Shown in pieces: positions 35,367 to 44,484 of a stretch of 64,000 nucleotides of DNA. The stretch lies in assembly GCA_944383455.1 (NCBI GenBank), contig CALWPP010000004.1, positions 1 to 64,000 on the forward strand, given 5' to 3'. The notes beneath the pieces were generated by a model. The model was not told the DNA's origin. It searched no databases and saw only the letters and a list, made by a program, of their open reading frames with translations. Origin of the DNA: an uncultured Peptostreptococcaceae bacterium (GTDB lineage: Bacteria; Bacillota; Clostridia; Peptostreptococcales; Peptostreptococcaceae). Position 1 is the stretch's first letter, and the number at the start of each line of letters is the position of its first letter. The position numbers and the translations under genes were made by a program.

Positions 35367-36062
35367 ATGGGCAAAATAATAAAACTTTTAATAAACTTAA
35401 TTCTAATAAGCGTTCTTCTTGTAAGTGGATCTTTAATTTATAAAAAAATAAGTGATTATAAAAAGGCTGATGAAGTGTACGATGAATTAAGAGAAGAAGA
35501 AAACGGTAAAAAAGTAATATCACCAGAAAAATTAAAGTCTATAAATAGTGATTATAAAGTTTGGCTTGAAGTTGAAAATACTAATATAGATTATCCTGTT
35601 GTTCAAACTAAAGACAACGAATTTTATTTAAAGCATGACTTTAATAAAGATAAATCTCCTTCTGGTACTATATTTATGGATTATAGAAATGATTATGATA
35701 CAGATAGAAATACTATTTTTTATGGTCATAACATGAGAAATAAAACTATGTTTAATCAAATTCAAAAATTTAAGGATGAAAAGTTTTTTAGTGAAAATAA
35801 TTTAGTAAAAGTCCATACAAATAATGGTATTGATACTTACGAAGTATTTTCAGTATATGTAACGGATTCAAATACTGATTATTTAGACGTTGAATTTGAA
35901 AATATTATGGTATTTGGAGAATATATAAATGATGTTAAAGAAAAATCGATATATCCATACAAAGGGTATGTTTCTGCAGATGATAAAATTATAACACTTT
36001 CTACTTGTAGTTATGAGTTTGATGATGCTAGAACTGTTATACACGCAAAACTAATAGATTAA
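35367..36062 (+). CDS. srtB: class B sortase
   Basis: Protein of 231 residues with an N-terminal membrane anchor (about 6-26) and a sortase domain. Catalytic His is in FYGHNMRN (near 128), Cys in TLSTCSYEF (near 212) and Arg in DARTVIHAKL (near 222). Class B sortases attach surface proteins to peptidoglycan; in Clostridioides the single SrtB recognises (S/P)PXTG-type signals. No protein with such a sorting signal is seen in this window, so its substrates are elsewhere. AGGAGG 5 bases before ATG. Confidence 0.92.
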   Translation: MGKIIKLLINLILISVLLVSGSLIYKKISDYKKADEVYDELREEENGKKVISPEKLKSINSDYKVWLEVENTNIDYPVVQTKDNEFYLKHDFNKDKSPSGTIFMDYRNDYDTDRNTIFYGHNMRNKTMFNQIQKFKDEKFFSENNLVKVHTNNGIDTYEVFSVYVTDSNTDYLDVEFENIMVFGEYINDVKEKSIYPYKGYVSADDKIITLSTCSYEFDDARTVIHAKLID

Positions 36063-36207
36063 ATAGTCTAATTATGTTTTTTAATAAAAATAAAAAAATT
36101 GATATAATGCTAATATATTTTCACTATAAATCTTTCTAAACATTATATACAAACTGCAAAATTAAAACTATAATAAATAATATATAAATTCAAAAGGGGT
36201 GATAACT

Positions 36208-36909
36208 ATGAATATTCAATTTGAAAACAAAAAACATCAAGTAAGATATGAGAATATAGAAAATCCTATGTCAGTAATTTTTAGGTACTTGGCTATATCT
36301 ATATTATTTATGTTTATAGGTTTTATGTTTGGTCAAATATTCATACCAGTTGGTTTTGTATACTATGCAAATACGATACTTATTTTTTTAATGATAGGTC
36401 TTTTGGTAATGTCTATAATGTCAAGAAAAAGCATAATTCCTAAAAGTTTCTCTATGAACTTTGTTTATATGTTTACTTTTATTGATGGTATTCTTATGTA
36501 TCCAGTGCTACAATACTATTTAGCAGATTTAGGTAAAGGAGTATTTATATCAATATTAGTTGCTTCAATAATTTTATTTGCTACACTTGCCAAATTATCA
36601 AGTAAAAAAGAAGCTGGTTATTATTTAGGACTTGGAAATGTATTATTAGCATCACTTTTTGCTTTATTAATAATGTCAATAGTTAATATATTTATAGGTG
36701 GAAAATTACTTAGTTTTACAATAAGTATATTTGGTTTAATAATATTTTCTACTTATATACTTTATGATATAAGTCTACTACAAAGTGAAATACAAAATGG
36801 TGAAATATTAGTAAAAAACGATTTATCTATACACGTTTTAAATCTTTACTTAGACTTTATTAATATATTTTTAGACTTATTAAATATAGCATCACTTTTA
36901 GATGATTAA
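36208..36909 (+). CDS. Bax inhibitor-1 (BI-1/YccA) family membrane protein
   Basis: Protein of 233 residues with seven membrane helices and the family's C-terminal LNLYLDFINIFLDLL block. ATG 36208 is chosen because AAGGGG precedes it at 8 bases; an in-frame GTG at 36199 overlaps that site. Bacterial BI-1 proteins form pH-gated calcium leak channels or interact with membrane proteases. Monocistronic, with no clear terminator in the 250 bp AT-rich gap that follows. Confidence 0.85.
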   Translation: MNIQFENKKHQVRYENIENPMSVIFRYLAISILFMFIGFMFGQIFIPVGFVYYANTILIFLMIGLLVMSIMSRKSIIPKSFSMNFVYMFTFIDGILMYPVLQYYLADLGKGVFISILVASIILFATLAKLSSKKEAGYYLGLGNVLLASLFALLIMSIVNIFIGGKLLSFTISIFGLIIFSTYILYDISLLQSEIQNGEILVKNDLSIHVLNLYLDFINIFLDLLNIASLLDD

Positions 36910-37128
36910 TATATAAAATAAACATAAAGTATTTACTTTAATAGTCTATTTTTATCTTATATTTTCATATTAATATATTCTTCATATCATAATTAAACAT
37001 AAATTAATATCTATAAGTATTATAATATAAAAACTTAGTTGGAATATATTTTGATGTTATAATTTTAAATTAAACATAATAAAAATATTTTATGATAATT
37101 AATCGTAAATAAATTTATTTATATTTAT

Positions 37129-37161
37129 AAAAAAGTTACCTTTAATAAAGATAACTTTTTT
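37129..37161 (-). terminator. terminator of the 540-residue protein gene
   Basis: GTTATCTTT/AAAGGTAAC stem (one G.U pair on the minus-strand transcript) with A-run and T-run flanks, at the stop codon. Confidence 0.7.
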
Positions 37162-38782
37162 ATTTTCCTATATTTAAGTTATTAAATTCAACTATATCAC
37201 AACTTCCGTCTTTATTTTCTTGGTATGATATTTTTATAATATCTCCAACTACTGTTAGTGGTAATTCATTTGATAAATTAGAATTAGTTGTAAATATTTT
37301 AGTTCCTTGATTTTTAAGAGTCATATAATAGAATGTGTTTCCATTTTTAACGTCATAACTTATTCTTAAAACTTCATCTTGTATTTCTACACTACTATCA
37401 TCGTAATCATCAATTTTTATATCATTTCCTTTTGATGAAAGTGCTTCTCTATAATTTCTTAAAGCTTCTTCTTTAGTTTCTCCAAGTCCTAGTATACTAT
37501 AGTCCTCTACACTAACAAAAGAAACCATTTTAACAAGTCCTGCTTTATCTTTAAGAGAAGATACATAAGTAGGTTTTCCTAATATATTATACATAACTGG
37601 GAAAGTTGCTTCATATCCTTTTTCTTGTACTTTACCTTCGGCTGATGTCATTGAAGCTATTTCTGTTGCTCCTGGCTGTTTGTAAAGTTTAGCTTCTTTA
37701 GTTCTTGTGTCAACTAACATAAATCCAACAGTTGACTCATCTGCTCCAGAAGAAGTTATACCCGTATACCAATACGACTTTTCATCTTTACCATATACTA
37801 AAGATGTACCTTCAGTTGCAACTAATACACCTTCTTCAGATATTATTGAATTTAAAAATCCTTTAACATAAAGTCCCCAATCATTTATCTGATTAACAAC
37901 GAAATTTTCAGGCTGTATTCTATCTATCCATTTTGGTGCATTTTTTATACCATATCTTTTCACTTCTCCAGTTTGTGCATCAACTGTACAAACACCTACT
38001 GCATCCTGACCACTATACCCTATTTTATTTTTGTAAAGAGTTGTAACCCAGTAAGGTCTTCCTTTATCATCTATTTCAAATGTAAAATCAGTCATACCAA
38101 CATCAAAAATACCATTTATATACATATGTCTTTGAAGGTCTTGTAAAAAATACGCTTCTGGTTGATAAACTATTTTTATTTTTTTATCGTCTATATCTTG
38201 AATAAGTCTAACATCTTGAGGATTTGTTGCAGATACCATAACATATCCATTAGTTCCATCAAGAGATGTTACCCATTTTATAATATCTCTGTGAACAAGT
38301 GGTGATACCCAATAAAGCTTTCCATTTACACTTTGAATATGAAATTTCCCTAACTTTGAAACACTACCAAGTGCTGGGTCTTCTCCTAATTTTTTATCTC
38401 CAAGCCTCATTGCCATATCTTCATCAACAAGCCTTATATCTTCAACACTAACAGGGCTAACATCTTTTGAAAAATTACTTTCAGTTACTTTTCCAATTAA
38501 GTTTCTATACTGTTTTGCGTGAAATATAGGAGTTGACATTATAATTGGTGCAACTGTACTATAAATAACTAAAATACCTGCAACCGTAAAACTTCTCTTT
38601 GAAAGTTTTGACATCTTTTCAGTATTTTCAAGAGTCATATCAATTACACCACTAACAATTAAAAATATTATTAACACTGATATAATAGATAAAAAGTTAA
38701 AACTAATTACAGGTAACTTTATAAAGCAATACACAAGTACAACTAATAAACTTGGAATATATACTTTAAAATATCGTTTCAT
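37160..38782 (-). CDS. conserved membrane protein with large extracytoplasmic domain
   Basis: Protein of 540 residues, no family recognised with certainty. Three hydrophobic segments at the N-terminus (about 5-22, 26-48, 66-86), then about 450 soluble residues made mostly of strands, with repeated patterns of the kind YWVSPL, YWVTTL, YWYTGI, each followed by VGVC/VGFMLV-DTxT lines, recalling PepSY-like or propeller-like repeats. The C-terminal 60 residues form a small beta domain. The ATG at 38782 has no good ribosome site. The right end of an IS607-type element lies only about 20-40 bases upstream, so its original leader has probably been displaced. Confidence 0.65.
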   Translation of the reverse strand: MKRYFKVYIPSLLVVLVYCFIKLPVISFNFLSIISVLIIFLIVSGVIDMTLENTEKMSKLSKRSFTVAGILVIYSTVAPIIMSTPIFHAKQYRNLIGKVTESNFSKDVSPVSVEDIRLVDEDMAMRLGDKKLGEDPALGSVSKLGKFHIQSVNGKLYWVSPLVHRDIIKWVTSLDGTNGYVMVSATNPQDVRLIQDIDDKKIKIVYQPEAYFLQDLQRHMYINGIFDVGMTDFTFEIDDKGRPYWVTTLYKNKIGYSGQDAVGVCTVDAQTGEVKRYGIKNAPKWIDRIQPENFVVNQINDWGLYVKGFLNSIISEEGVLVATEGTSLVYGKDEKSYWYTGITSSGADESTVGFMLVDTRTKEAKLYKQPGATEIASMTSAEGKVQEKGYEATFPVMYNILGKPTYVSSLKDKAGLVKMVSFVSVEDYSILGLGETKEEALRNYREALSSKGNDIKIDDYDDSSVEIQDEVLRISYDVKNGNTFYYMTLKNQGTKIFTTNSNLSNELPLTVVGDIIKISYQENKDGSCDIVEFNNLNIGK

Positions 38783-38784
38783 AA

Positions 38785-38939
38785 ATTCTGCTACTCAAAA
38801 TATGGTCAAATATATCCATATCGAGAAAATTCCTTCTTCATAGAACCTCGCCTTGCCTAAGCTACTACGATTTGATATGGCTCTTAAAAGGCTTAAATTC
38901 CGAAGTTAGCCCTCCGTACATATATAAGTACTTTTTTAT
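38785..38939 (-). ncRNA. probable omega (guide) RNA and right end of the TnpB element
   Basis: Sequence between the tnpB stop and the downstream gene. It contains nested hairpins, including a closing stem CCATATC (38816-38822)/GATATGG (38874-38880) and GGCTTAAATT.../GTTAGCC near 38890-38915, with a region like CTATGAAGAAGGAAT at its core. TnpB elements make an RNA from the 3' end of tnpB through the right end, whose 3' tail is the guide. The guide would then come from the adjacent sequence near 38783-38815. The exact boundary is inferred. Confidence 0.55.
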
Positions 38940-40103
38940 TTAAGCTATCTTATATTTTTTAGCATTTTTTAGATTGATACTTGCGTTTAAATCTCTATCA
39001 ATTCTTAAACCACAATTACATTTGTATACTCTATCTGATAGTTTTAAATCTTTTTTTATCTCTCCACATTGACTACAAGTCTTACTTGAGGGATAAAACC
39101 TATCAACTACTCTAAGTTCTATATTATTTTGTTTACATTTAGTAGTTAATTTAGTTCTAAACTCAAAAAACTTTTGACTTGCAACCGCTTTAGATAAATG
39201 CTTATTTTTCATCAAGTTAGATATTGCTAAATCTTCTATGACTATATAAGATGGTTTGGTTTTCACTATCTCATTTATTACTTTATTTATATAGTCAGTT
39301 CTTATATTTACTAATCTTTGATGAAGTTTTTGTACTTTAACTATTTGTTTTTGGATATTTTGACGAGTAGCACTCCCTTCTTTTATATTTTTATTTCTGA
39401 TTTTTAAACTTTCATATTTCCTTGATAGTTTTCTTTGTTCTCTTTTTAATCTTTTTTCTACTTTTTTAACAGTAGAAGTTTTATTTATATTCTTAAATTT
39501 ATTTCCATCACTACATACTAAAAACTCTTTTATTCCTAAGTCTATACCTATACCTTCATTAGTTGGTTTTTGTAATATTTTATCATCTTCTTCAACTAAT
39601 ATAGATACATAGTATCTATTAGCATTTTGACTAACTGTGCCACTTTTAACTATTGAATTTGTAGGTATATATCCACACTCTTTAAGCCTTATCCACCCAA
39701 GAGTAGGTATCTTTACCCTATGTCTTTCGATAGTCCAATCAGTTTTGTTATTCTTAGGAAAATATGCTTTAACATCTTGATTTTTCTTTTTCTTAAATTT
39801 AGGAAATCCTTTAGTTTTCTTAAAAAAATCCTTAAATGCTTTATCTGCATTCATAATAGCTTGCTTAGTAGCTTTTGAAGATACATTTTTAATCCATTTC
39901 ATTTCTTGATTATTAGGTATATATTCGTTATTTAACCATTTTGAAAAATCCATACCACTTACAAATTTACCTTCTTTTTCATAAACTTCTTTATTATGTG
40001 ATATATAGAAATTATATATAAATCTACTAACACCAATAGTTTGATGTATTTTAGTCTTTTGTTCATTAGTAGGATTAATCTCTATCTTATAGGCTCTTTT
40101 CAA
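38940..40103 (-). CDS. tnpB: TnpB RNA-guided nuclease (IS605/IS607 OrfB)
   Basis: Protein of 387 residues, full length and apparently active. RuvC-type catalytic residues are Asp188 (GIDLGIKEF), Glu290 (VIEDLAI) and Asp369/Asp371 (IDRDLNAS). The zinc finger is CSQC (343-346) and CNC (362-364). N-terminal HTH (KIEINPTNEQKTKIHQTIG...) is present. TnpB proteins cut DNA next to a short TAM motif under guidance of an RNA from the element's right end; this favours retention of the element. TTG start at 40103 within the end of tnpA. Intact while tnpA is broken. Confidence 0.92.
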   Translation of the reverse strand: MKRAYKIEINPTNEQKTKIHQTIGVSRFIYNFYISHNKEVYEKEGKFVSGMDFSKWLNNEYIPNNQEMKWIKNVSSKATKQAIMNADKAFKDFFKKTKGFPKFKKKKNQDVKAYFPKNNKTDWTIERHRVKIPTLGWIRLKECGYIPTNSIVKSGTVSQNANRYYVSILVEEDDKILQKPTNEGIGIDLGIKEFLVCSDGNKFKNINKTSTVKKVEKRLKREQRKLSRKYESLKIRNKNIKEGSATRQNIQKQIVKVQKLHQRLVNIRTDYINKVINEIVKTKPSYIVIEDLAISNLMKNKHLSKAVASQKFFEFRTKLTTKCKQNNIELRVVDRFYPSSKTCSQCGEIKKDLKLSDRVYKCNCGLRIDRDLNASINLKNAKKYKIA

Positions 40104-40583
40104 CCTCTTTATCCTCTCTAATTTTTTTCTTGTATTTTCTTAAACCATATATACGACTACTAAATATATGAAGTATTGAAATTATATCTTAAACTAATTC
40201 TTCTTGAGGTGAAAGACTTTCATTATTAACTACTATAATATTTACGTTAAACTTAGCTAAAAATCTTTCAAACCAATCATAACCAAAACGTATAAATATA
40301 TCTTTATGAGTTATGATAATTGTGTTTATTTCATTAGTCATACAATTATCTATTAGTTTATTCCATTTTTTACGATTATAATTTAGTACACTTCCATAAT
40401 CCTCAATGACTTCATCTACTATTATACCTTATAACATTTGCATATTATCTAAGAAAGTCAACTTGATTTTTTAAATCATCTTTTTGATTAGAAGTTGGAA
40501 CTCTTATGTAAATTACAATTTTTCTATTATCTTCTCTTTTATGAATACCTTTATATTCAAGATACTGTTTATAAGTATAGTAC
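40087..40583 (-). pseudogene. tnpA: IS607 TnpA serine recombinase, decayed
   Basis: Translation in the joined frames gives QYLEYKGIHKRED, VIYIRVPTSNQKDDLKNQ, VDEVIEDYGSVLNYNRKKW, TIIITHKDIFIRFGYDWFE and KIIVVNNE-type blocks, clearly IS607 TnpA. Damage: the N-terminal MerR-like HTH is missing or shortened; the catalytic serine of RVST is proline (CCA at 40498-40496); TAA at 40447-40445; a single-base frameshift around 40430; TAA at 40191-40189. It cannot make an active recombinase. Confidence 0.85.
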
Positions 40584-40754
40584 CTCCTTTCCAATCTTTG
40601 TAAATATATTTTAACAAAAATATACTTATTATGCTATTTAAATTTATACATTAAAAATCTTAGTATTTATGTATTTTAATTTTTGTGAATTAAAAATATA
40701 TAATAATTTTTATTAAGTAAACTAGCACAATAAGTAAAAAAATATATAAAAAAT
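40584..40754. other. AT-rich sequence left of the IS607 relic
   Basis: About 170 bp of AT-rich sequence between the tnpA remnant and the terminator at 40755. An AAAGGAGG sequence near 40583-40592 on the minus strand could be either tnpA coding remnant (RRYYT) or the leader of the gene now at 37160-38782. Nothing else seen. Confidence 0.4.
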
Positions 40755-40780
40755 AAACATATCCTTTTTAGGATACGTTT
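40755..40780 (-). terminator. terminator of the papain-like hydrolase gene
   Basis: AAACGTATCC/GGATATGTTT stem on the minus-strand transcript with one G.U pair and 6-base loop, at the stop codon. Confidence 0.7.
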
Positions 40781-41342
40781 AAATTCTTATTGGTTCCTTA
40801 AAATATACTGTGTTTTCATATTTATATTTTGATAAAAGACCTTCATATTCTAAAACAAGTTCTTCAACAGAAAAAAAGTTATTTGGTATAACTTCATAAG
40901 GTGGTACATCAAATATATTTATGTCACTTTTTGAAAGCATATCAGCAACAAAATGAGAACATACATATCTATAATCTCTCTTTTTAGCTCTATTAAGTGG
41001 CACACTTACCAAAGCCTTTACATCATACGAATACTTTTTACGATTATCGCTTATAATATCTATATTCTTTTGTAAACTATCATATTGCTTTTTAGTAACT
41101 TTAAGAGAATACACTCTACACATAGTGTTAGGTCTTAGTGCATATAATCCTTCATTTATATTTTCTTCCACAAATCCTGCAAATATAGGAGTTTTTGGAT
41201 TTAGTCTCCCAAATGAGTACATAGGTCTTAGATTTTCATTAAGTGATATTGAAACATGAGCATACGGGGTCTTAGTAACATTTTTTATTAAATAAGATAA
41301 AACAGTTCCTGTGTAAGTCATAACTATATATATCTTTTTCAT
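40779..41342 (-). CDS. permuted papain-like (YiiX/NlpC-P60 type) hydrolase
   Basis: Protein of 187 residues. The histidine of TPYAHVSISL (near 30) and the cysteine of YVCSHFVADML (near 130) are in the order His then Cys, as in circularly permuted NlpC/P60-like enzymes of the YiiX/YebB group, which cut amide bonds in peptidoglycan, lipids or proteins. No signal peptide. ATG at 41342 after GGGGGAATC. A shared upstream motif lies 86-120 bases before its start (see findings). Substrate unknown. Confidence 0.7.
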   Translation of the reverse strand: MKKIYIVMTYTGTVLSYLIKNVTKTPYAHVSISLNENLRPMYSFGRLNPKTPIFAGFVEENINEGLYALRPNTMCRVYSLKVTKKQYDSLQKNIDIISDNRKKYSYDVKALVSVPLNRAKKRDYRYVCSHFVADMLSKSDINIFDVPPYEVIPNNFFSVEELVLEYEGLLSKYKYENTVYFKEPIRI

Positions 41343-41670
41343 AAAGGATTCCCCCTAGTTAAAATTTTTCTACAGTATTTTAACATAAATATTTATATTT
41401 TTCAATATATCAAAATTAAATCAACACGTTTTGATAGTTAATACATTAAAAATACTAAAAATGCTACATCTAACTTTTTAATTTTAAAATTTATTATTTA
41501 CAAAAACTAATTTTTAAAATATATGATTTCAATTATCACAATGAGTTAAATTACTTTTATCTATCATTAAAAGTAATCTTATTATAATAATTTTATGTAA
41601 TTATGTCTTTATTTTTTATTTATATTAGTTTAAAATTAGTATTATGAATTTTTATTTTAGAGGTGAAAAA
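41343..41670. other. divergent intergenic region with shared motif, no T-box (328 bp)
   Basis: Lies between the papain-like gene and glnS. A TTGAAA...TTAAAAT promoter-like pair faces the papain-like gene near 41380-41405. The dispersed motif is at 41428-41462. No T-box leader or tRNA-like element for glnS was found. Confidence 0.5.
41428..41490 (-). repeat. copy B of a dispersed upstream motif
   Basis: About 31 of 35 positions match copy A at 27186 by eye, and the following T-rich/A-rich tract CTTTTTAATTTT is shared. Same orientation relative to the downstream gene (papain-like hydrolase). Confidence 0.55.
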
Positions 41671-43308
41671 ATGAGTAGTAACTTTATAAGAGATATCATT
41701 ATAAATGATTTAGAAAATAGAAAACATGACTCAATAATAACTCGTTTTCCTCCTGAACCAAACGGATATTTACATATTGGTCATGCAAAAAGTATTTGCT
41801 TAAACTTTGGTTTAGCAAAAGAATTTGGTGGAAAAGTTAATTTAAGATTTGATGATACTAATCCACTAAAAGAAGATGTTGAATATGTTAATTCAATAAA
41901 AGAAGATGTTGAGTGGCTTGGGTTTAATTGGGATGATTTATATTTTGCATCGGATTACTTTGATATAATGTATGAAAAAGCAGTTTTACTTATCAAAAAA
42001 GGTCTTGCATATGTTTGTGAGCTAACTCAAGAACAAATAAAAGAATATAGAGGTACTTTAAAAACGCCTGGTATTGAAAGTCCTTTTAGAAATAGAGATA
42101 TAAATGAAAATTTAGAATTATTTGAGAGAATGAAAAATGGAGAATTCGAAGATGGTAAAATGGTACTAAGAGCGAAAATTGATATGAACTCAAGTAATAT
42201 AAATTTTAGAGACCCTATAATTTATCGAATTTCTCATTCTACTCATCATAATACAAAAGATAAGTGGTGTATATATCCAATGTATTCTTTTGCACATCCA
42301 TTAGAAGATGCTATAGAAGGAATAACTCATTCAATATGTACTTTAGAATTTGAAGACCAAAGACCTCTTTATGATTGGTTTGTAAGAGAATGTGAAATGG
42401 AAAATATACCTAGACAAATAGAGTTTGCAAGACTTAATCTTACTAATACTGTTATGAGTAAAAGAAAATTAAAGTTACTTGTTGATGAAAATGTTGTTGA
42501 TGGATGGGATGACCCTCGTATGCCAACTATATCAGGATTTAGAAGAAGAGGATTTACTCCAAATTCTATAAGAAACTTCTGCAAGGAAATTGGTGTATCA
42601 AAGTCTTTCTCTACTGTTGATAGTCAGATGCTTGATTATTTTGTTAGAGAAGATTTACAAAAAACTGCTCCACTTTGTATGGGTGTAGTAAAACCTTTAA
42701 AGTTAATTATAACAAATTATCCAAAAGATAAGACTGAATTTTTAGAAATAGAAAACAATGCAAAAGATGAGTCTATGGGTACTAGAATGGTTTCATTTAG
42801 CAATGAATTATACATAGAACAAGATGACTTTATGGAAGAACCAACAAAAAAATATTTTAGATTATTCCCTGGAAATGAAGTTAGATTAAAAGGAGCTTAT
42901 TTTGTAAAATGCACTGATGTTATAAAAGATGAATTTGGAAATATAATTGAGGTTCATTGTACTTATGACCCAGAAACAAAAAGTGGCTCTGGATTTACAG
43001 GTCGTAAAGTTAAATCAACTATTCATTGGGTTGATGCAAAAAATAATATTCCTTGCGAATTTAGACTTTACGAACCACTTATACTTGATGATGAAAATTC
43101 AGATAAACACTTTTTAGAGCAAATAAATCCTAATTCACTTCAAATATTAAATGGATTTGCAGAAAAAACTCAACTAGAAAATGCTAAAATTCTTGATAAA
43201 TTCCAATTTGTTAGAAATGGTTTTTTCTCAGTTGATACAAAATATACGACTGATGAAAAATTAGTATTTAATAGAGTTGTACCTTTAAAAAGTTCTTTTA
43301 AATTATAA
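41671..43308 (+). CDS. glnS: glutaminyl-tRNA synthetase
   Basis: Protein of 545 residues, GlnRS of the E. coli type. Class I signatures are [15 protein letters not shown] near residue 25 and VMSKRKL near 262, with [22 protein letters not shown] typical of GlnRS and a C-terminal two-barrel anticodon domain. ATG 41671 chosen because GAGGTG precedes it at 6 bases; an ATG at 41644 lacks a site. Most Firmicutes make Gln-tRNA through GatCAB instead, so GlnRS here may be an acquired gene, as seen in some clostridia. Monocistronic. Confidence 0.95.
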   Translation: MSSNFIRDIIINDLENRKHDSIITRFPPEPNGYLHIGHAKSICLNFGLAKEFGGKVNLRFDDTNPLKEDVEYVNSIKEDVEWLGFNWDDLYFASDYFDIMYEKAVLLIKKGLAYVCELTQEQIKEYRGTLKTPGIESPFRNRDINENLELFERMKNGEFEDGKMVLRAKIDMNSSNINFRDPIIYRISHSTHHNTKDKWCIYPMYSFAHPLEDAIEGITHSICTLEFEDQRPLYDWFVRECEMENIPRQIEFARLNLTNTVMSKRKLKLLVDENVVDGWDDPRMPTISGFRRRGFTPNSIRNFCKEIGVSKSFSTVDSQMLDYFVREDLQKTAPLCMGVVKPLKLIITNYPKDKTEFLEIENNAKDESMGTRMVSFSNELYIEQDDFMEEPTKKYFRLFPGNEVRLKGAYFVKCTDVIKDEFGNIIEVHCTYDPETKSGSGFTGRKVKSTIHWVDAKNNIPCEFRLYEPLILDDENSDKHFLEQINPNSLQILNGFAEKTQLENAKILDKFQFVRNGFFSVDTKYTTDEKLVFNRVVPLKSSFKL

Positions 43309-43423
43309 AAATTATATTTTATAGCAAATTAACTTACAAATGATAGTATCCAATAGTTATTGCAATTTTACTTATGTAACTATATAGCAAAATATATACT
43401 GCTTTTTAAAGTTAAACTACTAT

Positions 43424-43474
43424 AAAATGCACCTTAAATATTAGACCAAAAATCTAATATTTAAGGTGCATTTT
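43424..43474. terminator. 22-bp bidirectional terminator
   Basis: Perfect 22-bp inverted repeat containing GCACCTTAAATATTAGA and its complement around a 7-base loop, between glnS and the convergent RpiR gene; T-run follows. Confidence 0.88.
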
Positions 43475-43500
43475 TTATATAAAAATAAGTATAAATTCTA

Positions 43501-44364
43501 CTATTGATAAACTGAGTATTTTTCCCATATATTATCTAAATCTTCAAAGTGTGATTTTATATTTTCTTTTTTCTTTGCAGAAATAGATACAACTAATGCA
43601 TTTACAATAGATAAAGCAGGTACTAATGAATCAACAAAACTCATCATATTATTCTTAACTATTAGCTTATTATCAGAAATGCTTGCAACAGGACCAAATA
43701 CACTATCTGTAATGGCTATAACATGAGCCATTTTTTCTTTTGCATAACTTGCAGTTTGATATGCTTTTCTTGAATATCTTGGGAATGTTATAGCAATCAA
43801 CACATCATCTTTATTTATTCTAGCTATTTGTTCAAAAGTATCTCCCATATCCATTTTTATAACTTGAACATTATCAATTACTCTATCTAAATAAAACCCT
43901 AAATATTGTGCTATTGTATAAGAGCTTCTAAGACCTAAAACATAAACTCGTTTTGCTTTTATTATTTTGTCTACTGCCTCTTCAAATGCATTCTCATCAA
44001 TATTTTCAAGAGTTTCTCTTAAATTTCTTGAGTCTTCTTTTAAAACACTTCTTAGTATATCACTACTACTTTTATTCTCATCAACTAAGTCAATCCTTTG
44101 AACAGCAGTTAGTTTATTTTTCATAAGTTCTTCTAAAGCATCTTGTAGTTTTGGATAACCACTATATCCTAATGCATTTGCAAATCTAACTACAGTTGAT
44201 TCGCTAACACCCACTTCTTCACTAAGTTTTGATGCAGTCATAAATGCAACTTTATCATAATTTTCAAGAACATATTTGGCTATTAATTTTTGACCTTTAC
44301 TTAATTTTCTATATTGAGAGTTAATATTATTTATTAATTCTTTTCCATCTTGTAAATTTTTCAT
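43501..44364 (-). CDS. RpiR/MurR-family transcriptional regulator
   Basis: Protein of 287 residues. N-terminal HTH_6 domain (1-78) with MTASKLSEEVGVSESTVVRFANALGYSGYPKLQ, then a SIS sugar-phosphate-binding domain (about 120-260) with VYVLGLRSSYTIAQYLGFYLDRV and DVLIAITFPRYSRKAYQTASYAKEK. Family members control sugar-phosphate, amino-sugar or purine genes. Its target is not evident here as its neighbours are unrelated. ATG at 44364 with AAGGAGA upstream. Confidence 0.9.
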   Translation of the reverse strand: MKNLQDGKELINNINSQYRKLSKGQKLIAKYVLENYDKVAFMTASKLSEEVGVSESTVVRFANALGYSGYPKLQDALEELMKNKLTAVQRIDLVDENKSSSDILRSVLKEDSRNLRETLENIDENAFEEAVDKIIKAKRVYVLGLRSSYTIAQYLGFYLDRVIDNVQVIKMDMGDTFEQIARINKDDVLIAITFPRYSRKAYQTASYAKEKMAHVIAITDSVFGPVASISDNKLIVKNNMMSFVDSLVPALSIVNALVVSISAKKKENIKSHFEDLDNIWEKYSVYQ

Positions 44365-44454
44365 TCTTTCTCCTTTTAAAAAAGTATTATTTTTTTATCT
44401 TAACAAAAAATTAACACTAACGAAAGTACTTATTAAAATTTTTATTAATAAAAT

Positions 44455-44484
44455 AAAAAATAGGTAACTAATTACCTATTTTTT
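44455..44484. terminator. terminator downstream of the GltD-like gene
   Basis: AAAAAATAGGTAA and complement around CTAA; covers the stop codon of the GltD-like gene. Confidence 0.8.

Larger units (their letters stand above)
38785..40583 (-). mobile_element. IS607-type element relic (decayed tnpA, intact tnpB)
   Basis: Order on the minus strand is tnpA remnant (40583-40087), tnpB (40103-38940), omega-RNA/right end. tnpA and tnpB overlap by 17 bases as in active IS607 elements. tnpA has lost its N-terminus and carries stops and a frameshift, so the element cannot move itself unless helped. The left boundary is not resolved. No group I intron sequence was seen in it, unlike the IStron at the window start. 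Confidence 0.78.

Noticed and set aside
41343..41670. T-box leader for glnS
   Set aside because: No specifier-loop stem, T-box sequence or terminator/antiterminator pair could be found.
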